From Candidatus Yonathbacteria bacterium (GTDB lineage Bacteria > Patescibacteriota > Minisyncoccia > Phycocordibacterales > UBA1550), in the NCBI GenBank assembly GCA_016201355.1, contig JACQCY010000051.1, positions 1 through 14,035 of the forward strand: DNA of 14,035 nt, read 5' to 3'. The position numbers and the translations under genes are program-made. Positions within the stretch are counted from its first letter, which is position 1. Every line of letters begins with the position of its first letter. The notes under the pieces were generated by a model. It made no database searches. It was not told the DNA's origin and worked only from the letters and a program-made list of their open reading frames with translations. Below, piece by piece: positions 1 through 5,943 of this stretch.

Positions 1-192
1 ATAGGTATTTGCAAGCACTACCTGCGCCCCGAGTTCTTTTACTTGTTCGGGAGTAAGCGCTTTGACGGTCGCTTTTGTTCCTACGGTCACAAATGCCGGA
101 GTTTTGATCGTGCCGTGAGGGGTAGTGAGCACACCAGCGCGTCCGAGCCCTTTTGGCAGTTTATGTTCAATCGTAAAACGAATTGATTCCAT
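1..192 (-). CDS. tgt: tRNA-guanine transglycosylase (queuine/preQ1 tRNA-ribosyltransferase), N-terminal fragment
   Basis: Partial gene: it starts at the ATG whose first base is 192 and runs off the left edge, giving 64 residues. The protein begins MESIRFTIEHKLPKGLGRAG and continues with TPHGTIKTPAF, then VGTKATVKALTPEQVKELGAQVVLANTY. This matches the start of the TGT barrel (family pattern TPHG-x-I-x-TPAF-x-x-VGT-x-x-TVK-x-LTPE, then GAQ-x-x-L-x-NTY). TGT swaps guanine-34 of GUN-anticodon tRNAs for a queuosine precursor in the cytoplasm. The catalytic aspartates and zinc cysteines lie beyond the window. Upstream there is only a weak GAGTG as a possible ribosome site. The gene diverges from the small ORF at 276. 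The identification is firm; completeness cannot be judged. Confidence 0.9.
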   Translation of the reverse strand, partial: MESIRFTIEHKLPKGLGRAGVLTTPHGTIKTPAFVTVGTKATVKALTPEQVKELGAQVVLANTY

Positions 193-194
193 AT

Positions 195-210
195 TATCAC
201 TCTATCACTC
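195..210. repeat. Tandem 8-bp direct repeat in the tgt / small-ORF divergent region
   Basis: TATCACTC occurs twice without spacing (195-202 and 203-210), between the tgt start codon and the -35 box proposed for the small ORF. It could be an operator half-site pair or chance. On the minus strand the second GAGTG of the pair sits about where a weak ribosome site for tgt would lie. Confidence 0.4.
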
Positions 211-239
211 TTGATAAAATGAGTAAATAAGTGTATCCT
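211..239 (+). promoter_or_regulatory. Predicted sigma-70 promoter for the 50-residue ORF
   Basis: TTGATA (211-216) and TATCCT (234-239) are separated by 17 bases, the optimal spacing for a housekeeping sigma factor. Transcription would start near 246, about 30 bases before the ATG at 276, leaving the GGGAGG ribosome site within the leader. Read by eye only; no start-site data. Confidence 0.5.
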
Positions 240-260
240 TTGTTTAGGAAATTAAGAAAA

Positions 261-266
261 GGGAGG
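261..266 (+). promoter_or_regulatory. Shine-Dalgarno sequence that fixes the small ORF start at 276
   Basis: GGGAGG lies 9 bases before the ATG at 276. The open frame can be extended upstream to a GTG at 231, but that codon has no ribosome site and falls on the proposed promoter, so 276 is the likely start. This is the only strong Shine-Dalgarno seen before any gene in the window. Confidence 0.7.
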
Positions 267-275
267 TTTATCATT

Positions 276-428
276 ATGGGGAAGATTATTAATTTTTCTG
301 TTGAGAAGAAGAGAAGGAAGGAGGACGAAAAGAGAAGGAGAAGAGAAGCGAAAAGGATATATCAGGAGTTTATTGATCGTGGAAGACGCGTAAAAGACGA
401 ACAAGAACCTCCAAAAGGGACCTTATAG
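276..428 (+). CDS. Small highly charged hypothetical protein (50 aa)
   Basis: Function unknown. The 50-residue product (MGKIINFSVEKKRRKEDEKR...) is dominated by Lys, Arg and Glu between residues 10 and 43, probably one long charged helix. It has no cysteine, no signal peptide and no membrane segment. It looks real because it has a promoter with 17-base spacing (211-239), GGGAGG at a proper distance, and an intrinsic terminator. The terminator stem begins inside the reading frame: the last residues, PPKGTL, are encoded by its ascending arm and the TAG stop lies across the loop. The gene stands alone on the plus strand between tgt and the ROK kinase. The composition would fit RNA or ribosome binding, but that is a guess. 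The coding strand is very purine-rich, so a functional RNA with incidental coding is an alternative. Confidence 0.6.
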   Translation: MGKIINFSVEKKRRKEDEKRRRREAKRIYQEFIDRGRRVKDEQEPPKGTL

Positions 429-440
429 GTCCCTTTTTTT
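413..440 (+). terminator. Intrinsic terminator of the small ORF, overlapping its 3' end
   Basis: Perfect 11-bp stem: AAAAGGGACCT (413-423), loop TAT (424-426), AGGTCCCTTTT (427-437), with seven T from 434 to 440. The stop codon TAG of the small ORF is at 426-428, so the left arm is translated. A ribosome finishing the ORF would cover the stem, so translation and termination may be coupled. Confidence 0.85.
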
Positions 441-501
441 ATGAAAAACAATTTAGGTTTTAATGGTACTTTTGTGAGGATGGACGATACATTGATTTTT
501 T

Positions 502-564
502 AACATCCCCACTGACTACCTATACGGTACTATACCGTATAGGTAGTCAGTGGGGATGTTTTTT
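502..564 (+). terminator. Long perfect hairpin (28-bp stem, 3-base loop) with T tract
   Basis: The left arm 502-529 (starting AACATCCCCACTGACTACC) is perfectly complementary to 533-560; the loop is CTA at 530-532. TTTT follows at 561-564, so on the plus strand it has terminator form. On the minus strand the stem is followed by AAAAAA, not a T run, so it is not a standard terminator for the ROK gene ending at 575. It lies within the 146-base gap 429-574, which otherwise holds only the small ORF's terminator and a 20-codon open frame at 441-503 without a ribosome site. The stem is longer and more perfect than termination needs. Confidence 0.7.
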
Positions 565-574
565 ATTTATTATT

Positions 575-1414
575 CTAATAATAATAATGTGTACGCGCAT
601 ACGATAGCGCTCCGTAAAGTCCGCCGAAATCTCCGAGATCAGCTTTCTTTATTTCAGGAATCTTGGGGAATATTTTTAGAATATTCGTGAGGTGTTTTTG
701 CACTGCAGGAATGGGGATACCCACTTCTTTCATCATTGATCCGCCGAGTACGATAATTTCCGGCGACCAATGCATTATCGTGTTATTGAGTCCGTAGGCG
801 AGGAATTTTGCAAGTTCATCCCACACAGCGTCATCGTGAATTTCAAACGGTTTTTTACCGAACCGTTTTTCAACGGCTGTTCCCGATATATAGGATTCAA
901 GATCATTTCCTTCGCAGGACGGACAGAGACTGTTGTCAGGGTCGATGATTTGGTGTCCGGGTTCAAACCCTTGTGTGTTATTGTCGATATTTCCATCTAC
1001 AATGCGAACCCCACCAACACCGGTGCTTATGGTGAGATATACTACGATGGATTTGTTTCTCCCTGCTCCGTAATTTGCTTCGCCGAGCCCTACAAGAGCA
1101 GAGTCGTTTTCAATATTCACGGGGGTATGAAATGCCTCAGCAAGAACATCTTTTATGTTGTGCCCTTTCCACCCACCCAGATTTGGACTTGCTTCCAGCA
1201 TAGATTTTTCTTGGTTGAGTGGACCCGCGATACCGCCTACGATTGCCTCAATGGGCGCGCCATTTGAAAGCTTCCCGATGATATTCTTGAGCGTGTCCAT
1301 CCCCTCATTAAAGTCTTTCGGTGTACTTACCACTATGGGTTCTCCGAGAAACTTTTTGCGGTCTGCGGAAACCACGCGCATCTTTGTCCCCCCGATATCA
1401 AATAATATGTACAT
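575..1414 (-). CDS. ROK-family sugar kinase / glucokinase-like protein
   Basis: A 279-residue ROK (repressor, ORF, kinase) protein with the ASKHA fold and no N-terminal helix-turn-helix, so an enzyme rather than a repressor. Motifs: DIGGTK (6-11, phosphate loop), END (102-104, with catalytic-base candidate D104), STGVGG (130-135, second phosphate loop), and EPGHQI (151-156, sugar/zinc-site region). The zinc motif is degenerate: CPSCEGNDLE (164-173) has two cysteines spaced C-x2-C and an Asp where the last cysteine of the usual CxCGx2GCxE stands. Likely ATP-dependent phosphorylation of a hexose (glucose, mannose, fructose or N-acetyl sugar); the substrate cannot be read. The start at 1414 is the family start, two residues before the first strand; no Shine-Dalgarno. 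It lies 92 bases downstream of engB and may be cotranscribed. Confidence 0.88.
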   Translation of the reverse strand: MYILFDIGGTKMRVVSADRKKFLGEPIVVSTPKDFNEGMDTLKNIIGKLSNGAPIEAIVGGIAGPLNQEKSMLEASPNLGGWKGHNIKDVLAEAFHTPVNIENDSALVGLGEANYGAGRNKSIVVYLTISTGVGGVRIVDGNIDNNTQGFEPGHQIIDPDNSLCPSCEGNDLESYISGTAVEKRFGKKPFEIHDDAVWDELAKFLAYGLNNTIMHWSPEIIVLGGSMMKEVGIPIPAVQKHLTNILKIFPKIPEIKKADLGDFGGLYGALSYARTHYYY

Positions 1415-1426
1415 AGAAAAATAATT

Positions 1427-1491
1427 TCAAATGTCTAATTTTAAATTTTTAAACAATGCTTTAATACTAAAATTAAAAACTTTCAGTTTTT
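1427..1491. repeat. Decayed copy (A) of the A/T-rich palindromic element, with a weak hairpin
   Basis: The 92-base gap between engB and the ROK gene contains CAAATGTCTAA, shared with the better copies at 3341 and 10497, then short arms TAATTTTA (1436-1443) and TAAAATTA (1468-1475). A separate weak hairpin AAAAACT/AGTTTTT (1475-1481 and 1485-1491) lies downstream of engB on the minus strand; it is too A/T-rich to call a terminator. Assignment to the family is tentative. Confidence 0.35.
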
Positions 1492-1506
1492 CTGCTCAAT
1501 AGCCCA

Positions 1507-2079
1507 TTATAGCACCTTATTGATTTCTTCCCAGAGTACATCCCTTCCCTCTTTTGTTCGCGCCGAGTACGGGATGATAGGCGCGCCGAGGTGGGATTCT
1601 ATTTTTTTGAGATTATGAGCTCGCTCTGTTTGATTGAGACGGTCTATCTTATTCGCGACGACAACAAAGTTTATATTTTTTTCGCGGAGGACAGATATCA
1701 TCTCTTTATCGTGCGGCATTGGTTTAATTCCTGAATCGACAATGAGGATAACAAGGTCAATTTTTGCTTCTCCTCCAGTCAAATACCATAAAATGAGTTT
1801 GCGAAGTTTTTCCGCGCTCGTTGCCTTCATTAGAGCGTATCCTACCCCTGGAAGATCTACAAAATAAAATTGTTTATTGATGAGAAAGAAGTTAATTTCC
1901 TTTGTTTTCCCCGCGCGAGCGCTTGGTTTGACGAGGTTTTTACGAAGAACAAGCGAGTTGATGACGCTCGACTTTCCTACATTGGAGCGTCCCACAAAAG
2001 CGACCGAAGGGATGTGGTCACTTAGGATATTGTTGGTACCGATGATACCTTTTATAAATTCAGCGCTTTTGATTTCCAT
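1507..2079 (-). CDS. engB: Ribosome biogenesis GTPase EngB/YsxC
   Basis: A 190-residue TRAFAC-class GTPase needed for late assembly of the large ribosomal subunit. Motifs numbered from the ATG at 2079: G1 GRSNVGKS (30-37), a switch-I/G2 region with GKTKEINFF (57-65), G3 DLPG (75-78), G4 NKID (143-146), and G5 SA within YSARTKEG (171-178). The family more often has PGKT where this has AGKT, and TKxD for G4. An in-frame ATG at 2100 would add seven residues (MLNYRNT). I prefer 2079 because the family normally opens M-x-(I/V)-x-SAEF, as here (MEIKSAEF). Neither start has a Shine-Dalgarno. The gene diverges from the dsbA-like gene and is followed by the ROK kinase. Confidence 0.93.
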   Translation of the reverse strand: MEIKSAEFIKGIIGTNNILSDHIPSVAFVGRSNVGKSSVINSLVLRKNLVKPSARAGKTKEINFFLINKQFYFVDLPGVGYALMKATSAEKLRKLILWYLTGGEAKIDLVILIVDSGIKPMPHDKEMISVLREKNINFVVVANKIDRLNQTERAHNLKKIESHLGAPIIPYSARTKEGRDVLWEEINKVL

Positions 2080-2103
2080 AGTATTTCTATAGTTAAGCAT
2101 ATT

Positions 2104-2133
2104 TTGAGAGAATAGTTAATGGTATGGTATAAT
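2104..2133 (+). promoter_or_regulatory. Predicted extended -10 promoter for the dsbA-like gene
   Basis: TTGAGA (2104-2109) and a perfect TATAAT (2128-2133) are 18 bases apart. The -10 box is preceded by TGG, giving an extended -10 (TGnTATAAT). Initiation near 2140 would leave a leader of about 44 bases without a Shine-Dalgarno before the ATG at 2184. This is the best-looking promoter in the window. Confidence 0.7.
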
Positions 2134-2183
2134 TCAGAGTATTCACAAAGTTTAAATTTAATAGAGTCTTAGTAATAAATAAT

Positions 2184-2918
2184 ATGGAAGAAAACAACAC
2201 ATTAAATAGAGAAGAAGTGAAGAAAAGCTCACCGGCGCCAATAAATAACTATGCTATCCCGCTTGCAATCGTGATCGCAGGACTTTCAATAGCGGTAGCT
2301 GTTTATTTTGGAGGGGGTAAAGCAGTAAAAGATGCTTCTAGTAGCAATAAAGCGCAAAAAACGGATTTCACTCCTATTTCGGAGAGAGACCATCTTATGG
2401 GAAATCCGAATGCAAAAATCATTATTGCTGAATATTCTGATCTTGAGTGTCCCTACTGCAAGATGTTCCATACAACAATGAACAAGATTATGAGTGAATA
2501 CGGAGAGGGTGGCGAGGCGGCATGGGTGTATCGCCATTTCCCTATTGCAGAGCTTCATTCAAAGGCGCATCGCGAAGCCGAAGCGACTGAGTGCGCGAAT
2601 AAGCTTGGAGGAAATACAAAGTTTTGGGAATATACCAATAAAATATTTAGCATAACTCCTTCAAATAATGGACTTAATGAATCAGAGCTCTCAAAGACGG
2701 CGCAAGCTATTGGTCTTGACTTGAAAGCATTTAATGAATGCCTCTCGAGTGGCGAAATGAAAGGAATTGTCGATCAAGATATGGCAAGCGGGACAAAAGC
2801 AGGAGCGCGAGGCACTCCCTATTCGCTTATCTTTGTTGATAAAAAAGTCGTAGGGACGATTGACGGCGCGCAATCATACGAGCAAGTGAAGGCGACAATT
2901 GACGAAATATTGAAATAG
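2184..2918 (+). CDS. Membrane-anchored DsbA-family thiol:disulfide oxidoreductase
   Basis: A 244-residue thioredoxin-fold protein of the DsbA/BdbD type (Thioredoxin_4). Residues 1-20 are polar, about 22-42 form one hydrophobic helix (signal anchor), and about 43-65 are a Ser/Lys/Ala-rich linker. The catalytic domain carries CPYC (89-92) in the setting YSDLECPYCKMFH. T211-P212 (ARGTPY) is the cis-proline loop facing the active site. Two more cysteines, C137 and C186, could form the second disulfide common in this family. Likely role: oxidising cysteines of exported proteins on the outer face of the membrane. No VKOR or DsbB partner gene is in the window. It has its own promoter (2104-2133), is monocistronic, and ends in the hairpin terminator at 2953. 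Confidence 0.9.
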   Translation: MEENNTLNREEVKKSSPAPINNYAIPLAIVIAGLSIAVAVYFGGGKAVKDASSSNKAQKTDFTPISERDHLMGNPNAKIIIAEYSDLECPYCKMFHTTMNKIMSEYGEGGEAAWVYRHFPIAELHSKAHREAEATECANKLGGNTKFWEYTNKIFSITPSNNGLNESELSKTAQAIGLDLKAFNECLSSGEMKGIVDQDMASGTKAGARGTPYSLIFVDKKVVGTIDGAQSYEQVKATIDEILK

Positions 2919-2952
2919 TAAAATAGTTAATAATAAATAGTTTAGAAAACAG

Positions 2953-3031
2953 AACAAAAAAATAAGTTACCAAGGGCACCCCTTAATGCACCACTCTCCA
3001 AGGGGTGCCCTTGGTAACTTATTTTTTTGTT
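2953..3031. terminator. Bidirectional hairpin terminator; copy 1 of a conserved hairpin element
   Basis: A perfect 32-bp inverted repeat, arms 2953-2984 and 3000-3031, with a 15-base loop (2985-2999, AATGCACCACTCTCC). The outer part reads AACAAAAAAAT on one side and ATTTTTTTGTT on the other, so both strands give a stem followed by a T run. It sits between the convergent dsbA-like gene (ends 2918) and DUF59 gene (stop at 3032), the expected place for a shared terminator. The segment AAGTTACCAAGGGC and the loop motif recur in the element at 5944-6011. The preceding 2919-2952 is a TAG/TAA-rich spacer. Confidence 0.85.
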
Positions 3032-3331
3032 TTATATTCCCAACAACATTTTCACTTCATCCGATGGTTGCCATAGTGGCTCAAAAGTAAGCTCGACACA
3101 CACTTCTCCTTCGTCGTAGCCGAGCTCGCTAACCTTTTTTTCTACCAGAGCGATGAGGTCATCGGCAAAAGGACAAAGAGGAGTCGTGAGTGTCATTAGG
3201 ATTTCCACTCCGTCCTCCTCAAGCGTAATCTTATAAATAAGTCCCAGCGTCCAGATATCAATCTCTATCTCGGGGTCTTTAACTAACTTGAGTTTTTGTA
3301 TGATATCTTCTTTTGTAATGTTTTTAGTCAT
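3032..3331 (-). CDS. sufT: DUF59/MIP18-family Fe-S maturation protein (SufT-like)
   Basis: 99 residues covering the whole MIP18/PaaD (DUF59) domain. Hallmarks: DPE (19-21) in KDPEIEIDIWTLGLIYKI, the conserved T-x-x-x-C-P segment TTPLCP (49-54, with C53), and a C-terminal block FEPLWQPSDEVKMLLGI (83-99). Relatives act in iron-sulfur protein maturation (SufT in Firmicutes, CIA2/MIP18 in eukaryotes). It is the last gene of the suf locus, 120 bases after sufC, supporting the SufT reading over phenylacetate-oxygenase PaaD. The gap to sufC is filled by palindromic element copy B. No Shine-Dalgarno. The stop codon abuts the hairpin terminator. Confidence 0.85.
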   Translation of the reverse strand: MTKNITKEDIIQKLKLVKDPEIEIDIWTLGLIYKITLEEDGVEILMTLTTPLCPFADDLIALVEKKVSELGYDEGEVCVELTFEPLWQPSDEVKMLLGI

Positions 3332-3340
3332 AAATAAGTA

Positions 3341-3460
3341 ACATTAATTTTAAATTTTAAGTTTTAAATTTTAAATCAATTTTAAATGTCTAAATGTTTT
3401 AAAATTAAATCATTTGACATTCATTTAAAACTTAAAACTTAAAATTTAAAATTAATTGTT
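3341..3460. repeat. A/T-rich palindromic element, copy B
   Basis: Fills the sufC to DUF59 gap. Outer arms 3344-3376 and 3423-3455 are complementary over 33 bases with one mismatch; both are runs of TTTTAAA-type units. The centre holds AAATGTCTAAATG, then TTTTAAAATTAA, then CATTTGACATT, which can fold as an inner stem. The right arm overlaps the sufC stop codon (3452-3454). The central block and the flank AAATCAATTTTAAAT recur in reverse orientation in copies C and D. Confidence 0.7.
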
Positions 3461-4177
3461 AAACCCTCTCTCCAGCACCTCTCGCGCCACTTCTCTCCCC
3501 CCTGTTTTTACGATTTTGCCACCTTTCATAATGGACACGCGGTCGGGATTTATTTTCTCAAGAATGGTTCCGAGGTGAGTTACGATAATAAACCCTGTCC
3601 CCTCTTTGCGCAATTTTTCAATTCCGGCAAATACTTTATGCAAAGAATCAATATCCACACCAGAATCAATCTCATCAAGTAGGGCAAATGACGGTTCAAG
3701 CGCAAGCATTTGTATGAGTTCTCCTTGTTTTTTCTCTCCACCAGAAAAACCGACATTTACCGATCGTTTGAGGAGTTTTTCGTCAAGATTGAATTCTTTC
3801 ACCTTTGACTCAATCATCTTATAAAAATCCAATATTGATACTTCATTTTTTTTAATCAACCGGTATGCGTGATGTAAAAATGAAAGCATTGTCACACCCC
3901 CGACAGTTGGCAGGTGTTGTACGGAAAGGAATATCCCCCGCCTTGCTTTTTCTTCTGTTGGCAAGAGGGTAATATTCTTATTGTCGAGAATGATGTTACC
4001 TTTCTCAATCTTATATCTTGGATAATTCATTATTGCATTAAGGAGGGTAGATTTACCCGATCCGTTTGGTCCCAAAATAAGATGGATTTCTCCTTGACGC
4101 ACACCAACAGACACATCGTTGATTATCGATTTCCCTTCGCGAGATACGGTGAGGTTTTTGATTGAAAGCGAGCGCAT
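3452..4177 (-). CDS. sufC: Fe-S cluster assembly ATPase SufC
   Basis: A 241-residue cytosolic ABC ATPase of the SUF system. From the ATG at 4177: Walker A GPNGSGKST (36-44), Q-loop Q87 in LSVQHLP, signature FSGGEKK (144-150), Walker B plus D-loop ALLDEIDSGVD (165-175), H-loop H201. The FSGGEKK and DEIDSG(V/L)DID forms are characteristic of SufC rather than transport ABC proteins, and there is no membrane partner gene. The frame stays open upstream to 4228, but that would overlap the end of sufU by 47 bases; 4177 puts the start 4 bases after the sufU stop and begins at the first strand of the domain (MRSLSIKNLTV). No Shine-Dalgarno, so translational coupling to sufU is likely. Confidence 0.95.
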   Translation of the reverse strand: MRSLSIKNLTVSREGKSIINDVSVGVRQGEIHLILGPNGSGKSTLLNAIMNYPRYKIEKGNIILDNKNITLLPTEEKARRGIFLSVQHLPTVGGVTMLSFLHHAYRLIKKNEVSILDFYKMIESKVKEFNLDEKLLKRSVNVGFSGGEKKQGELIQMLALEPSFALLDEIDSGVDIDSLHKVFAGIEKLRKEGTGFIIVTHLGTILEKINPDRVSIMKGGKIVKTGGREVAREVLERGFNN

Positions 4178-4181
4178 CGTA

Positions 4182-4565
4182 TTATTTTTTTGCAGGAATA
4201 TTTTTAAGAATTTTCTCGAGAGCGGCATATCCGAGAAGCGCGCAATTTGCGCGACTTGGGCTTATCGGTACTCCCAGCATAGTGTAAATGTCTCCCGGAG
4301 ACAAGAGCTTGAGCTGATTGAGATTGAGTCCTTTTATTTTATCAGTGAGCATAGAAAGCCCCGCTTGGGAGATTGCGCATCCCTCTCCTTGAAAAGCGAC
4401 ATCAGAAACAGAACCTGTTCTATCGAAACAAATTTGAAGAATAATATTGTCTCCACAGAGAGGGTTTCTGATCCCCGCTTCTTCGCGCGCTCCAGAAATG
4501 ATCCTCTTGTTGTGAGGATGGGCATTGTGGTCAATGATATTTTCTTGATAAATATTTTCGTTCAT
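4182..4565 (-). CDS. sufU: SufU-type Fe-S scaffold / sulfur-transfer protein
   Basis: 127 residues of the NifU-N/IscU/SufU fold. Metal and sulfur ligands: C37 and D39 in NPLCGD, C63 in GEGCAIS, C108 in SRANCALLGY. SufU accepts persulfide sulfur from SufS. The last motif (R-x-x-CA-x-L) is SufU-like and lacks the His before the final cysteine found in IscU (here N107). Yet C63 to C108 is only 45 residues, close to IscU, so the roughly 18-21-residue insertion typical of Firmicutes SufU is absent. An upstream in-frame ATG at 4613 would add a hydrophobic stretch encoded by a TAG/TAA-type repeat and is rejected; ATG at 4565 matches the family start. No Shine-Dalgarno. It lies between sufS and sufC. 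Confidence 0.9.
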   Translation of the reverse strand: MNENIYQENIIDHNAHPHNKRIISGAREEAGIRNPLCGDNIILQICFDRTGSVSDVAFQGEGCAISQAGLSMLTDKIKGLNLNQLKLLSPGDIYTMLGVPISPSRANCALLGYAALEKILKNIPAKK

Positions 4566-4570
4566 TGTGG

Positions 4571-4604
4571 ATAGTAAGTAGTAAATAGAAAGTAGTAAGT
4601 AGCA
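4571..4604. repeat. TAG-rich imperfect tandem repeat upstream of sufU
   Basis: Immediately before the sufU start the plus strand reads as imperfect copies of AAGTAGTAA(A/G)TAG (about 4576-4588 and 4590-4602). On the sufU strand this is a pyrimidine/A-rich CTACTTACT leader. A related but looser TAG/TAA-rich tract lies at 2917-2946 after the dsbA-like gene. Function unknown. Confidence 0.45.
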
Positions 4605-4610
4605 TATAGA

Positions 4611-4699
4611 CAATTTTAAATTTTAAATGAAATCTCAATGACTAAATTTTTAAAATTAAGATATTTAAAATTGATTTAAAATTTAAAACTTAAAATTTT
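4611..4699. repeat. A/T-rich palindromic element, copy C
   Basis: Fills the sufS to sufU gap. Outer arms TTTTAAATTTTAAAT (4614-4628) and its complement (4674-4688) flank a core with CTCAATGACTAAAT, TTTTAAAATTAA and GATATTTAAAATTGATTT. The reverse complement aligns with copy B read on the plus strand, including AAATTTTAAATCAATTTTAA. It ends two bases before the sufS stop. Confidence 0.65.
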
Positions 4700-4700
4700 T

Positions 4701-5930
4701 TCATTTTCTAAATACTCCTTTCGCTATTTTGATGCCTTTAATAAGCGCGTCAATATCTTCTTCTGTATTATAAAAATAGAAGCTTGCGCGCGCAGTGCCA
4801 GAAATATTAAGAGCCCTATGGAGGGGTACGGCGCAGTGGTATCCGGCGCGGATAGCGACTCCTTCTTTAGATAAAATTTCAGCAATATCGTGCGGGTGTA
4901 TTCCTTCAAGGAGGAAAGATATTATACCGATATTCTTTTCTGCATTCTTTTCCGCTACAATTTGAATACCGGAGATTTTCTCAAGCTCCGCAAATGTTTT
5001 TTTTATAAGAGATACATTATGTGCGCGAATATTTTGTATGCCGATAGCTTCTAAATAATCGATGGCGTCCCCAAGACCGATTACTCCCGCTATATTTGGC
5101 GTCCCCGCTTCAAAACGCATAGGCGCTTCCTTCCATTTTGCGCCTTCTTTGCTGATTTCAGATACCATTCCTCCGCCGTATATTCCCGGCTCAAGGATGT
5201 TCAGAAGCTCTTTCTTCCCCCAAAGTATTCCTATCCCCGTTGGTCCGCATATTTTGTGCCCCGAGAAATAGAGAAAATCCACGCCAAGCGTCTTAACATC
5301 AATGGGGATATGTCCTACTGCCGCGGTTGCGTCACAGATAACTATCGCTCCATAGGTATGCGCGACTTTGGCAATACGCGCAACATCATTGATCTCGCCC
5401 GTTACATTGGAGGCGAGGCATACGGATACGATTTTTGTCTTAGCGGTAATCATTTTTTCCGCTTCTTCATAATCAAGACTTACCCCTCCTTTGAGGATAT
5501 CTAAATACTTGAGCTTGAGTTTTTTTCGCTCGGCAAGTTTTTGCAAAGGGATTAAGCTCGAGTGGTGTTCCATTACGGTCGTCACTACTTCGTCTCCGCT
5601 CACAAAAGGGTTTGGCAACACAGAGTTATCTAGCATAGTGATGAGTATATTGGAAGAAGCCGTTGCCCCCGCAGTGAAAATTATTTCTTTAGGATCTCCT
5701 CCGATAAATCGCGCAATTTTTGCCCGGGCATCTTCGTACGCAGCGCTTGCTTTTTCGCTTGCGTCATAAAGCCCCCGATGGATGTTGGCTCGAAATTTTG
5801 AATAGTATGCGTTCATTCCATCAATAACCGCTTGCGGAGTCTGAGACGACGCGGCATTATCAAGATAGGCAATATTCTTGCCTTGCTCATTAAAGAACGG
5901 GAAGTTGTTTTTTATGGATTTTGAGATCAT
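4701..5930 (-). CDS. sufS: Cysteine desulfurase SufS
   Basis: A 409-residue PLP-dependent class-V aminotransferase-fold enzyme that takes sulfur from L-cysteine as a persulfide and releases alanine. Motifs: N-terminal YLDNAASSQTP (22-32), TAGATASSN (86-94, cofactor phosphate binding), MEHHSS (120-125, with the PLP-stacking His), D200 in VICDATAAVGH, Schiff-base K226 in FSGHKICGPTGIG, and catalytic C366 in RAGYHCAVPLH. The short catalytic loop and RxGxHC form place it in group II (SufS) rather than IscS/NifS. Full length for the family. It ends in TGA, supporting standard UGA usage. It is the neighbour of its partner sufU. The ATG at 5930 has no Shine-Dalgarno; 102 bases with a conserved hairpin separate it from sufB. 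Confidence 0.95.
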   Translation of the reverse strand: MISKSIKNNFPFFNEQGKNIAYLDNAASSQTPQAVIDGMNAYYSKFRANIHRGLYDASEKASAAYEDARAKIARFIGGDPKEIIFTAGATASSNILITMLDNSVLPNPFVSGDEVVTTVMEHHSSLIPLQKLAERKKLKLKYLDILKGGVSLDYEEAEKMITAKTKIVSVCLASNVTGEINDVARIAKVAHTYGAIVICDATAAVGHIPIDVKTLGVDFLYFSGHKICGPTGIGILWGKKELLNILEPGIYGGGMVSEISKEGAKWKEAPMRFEAGTPNIAGVIGLGDAIDYLEAIGIQNIRAHNVSLIKKTFAELEKISGIQIVAEKNAEKNIGIISFLLEGIHPHDIAEILSKEGVAIRAGYHCAVPLHRALNISGTARASFYFYNTEEDIDALIKGIKIAKGVFRK

Positions 5931-5943
5931 TAATATAATTTTA

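Noticed and set aside
441..503. 20-codon open frame (MKNNLGFNGTFVRMDDTLIF) between the two plus-strand hairpins
   Set aside because: No ribosome site, starts right after a terminator, and is short enough to be chance. Kept only as context for the hairpin at 502.
770..1267. 165-codon open frame on the plus strand
   Set aside because: Lies entirely within the ROK kinase on the opposite strand and shows no family motif.
4178..4228. Upstream extension of sufC into sufU
   Set aside because: Would overlap sufU by 47 bases and adds residues foreign to the family. ATG 4177 starts at the first strand of the ABC domain.
4119..4574. 151-codon open frame on the plus strand over sufU and the sufC start
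   Set aside because: Antisense to genes with conserved catalytic residues; no domain seen.
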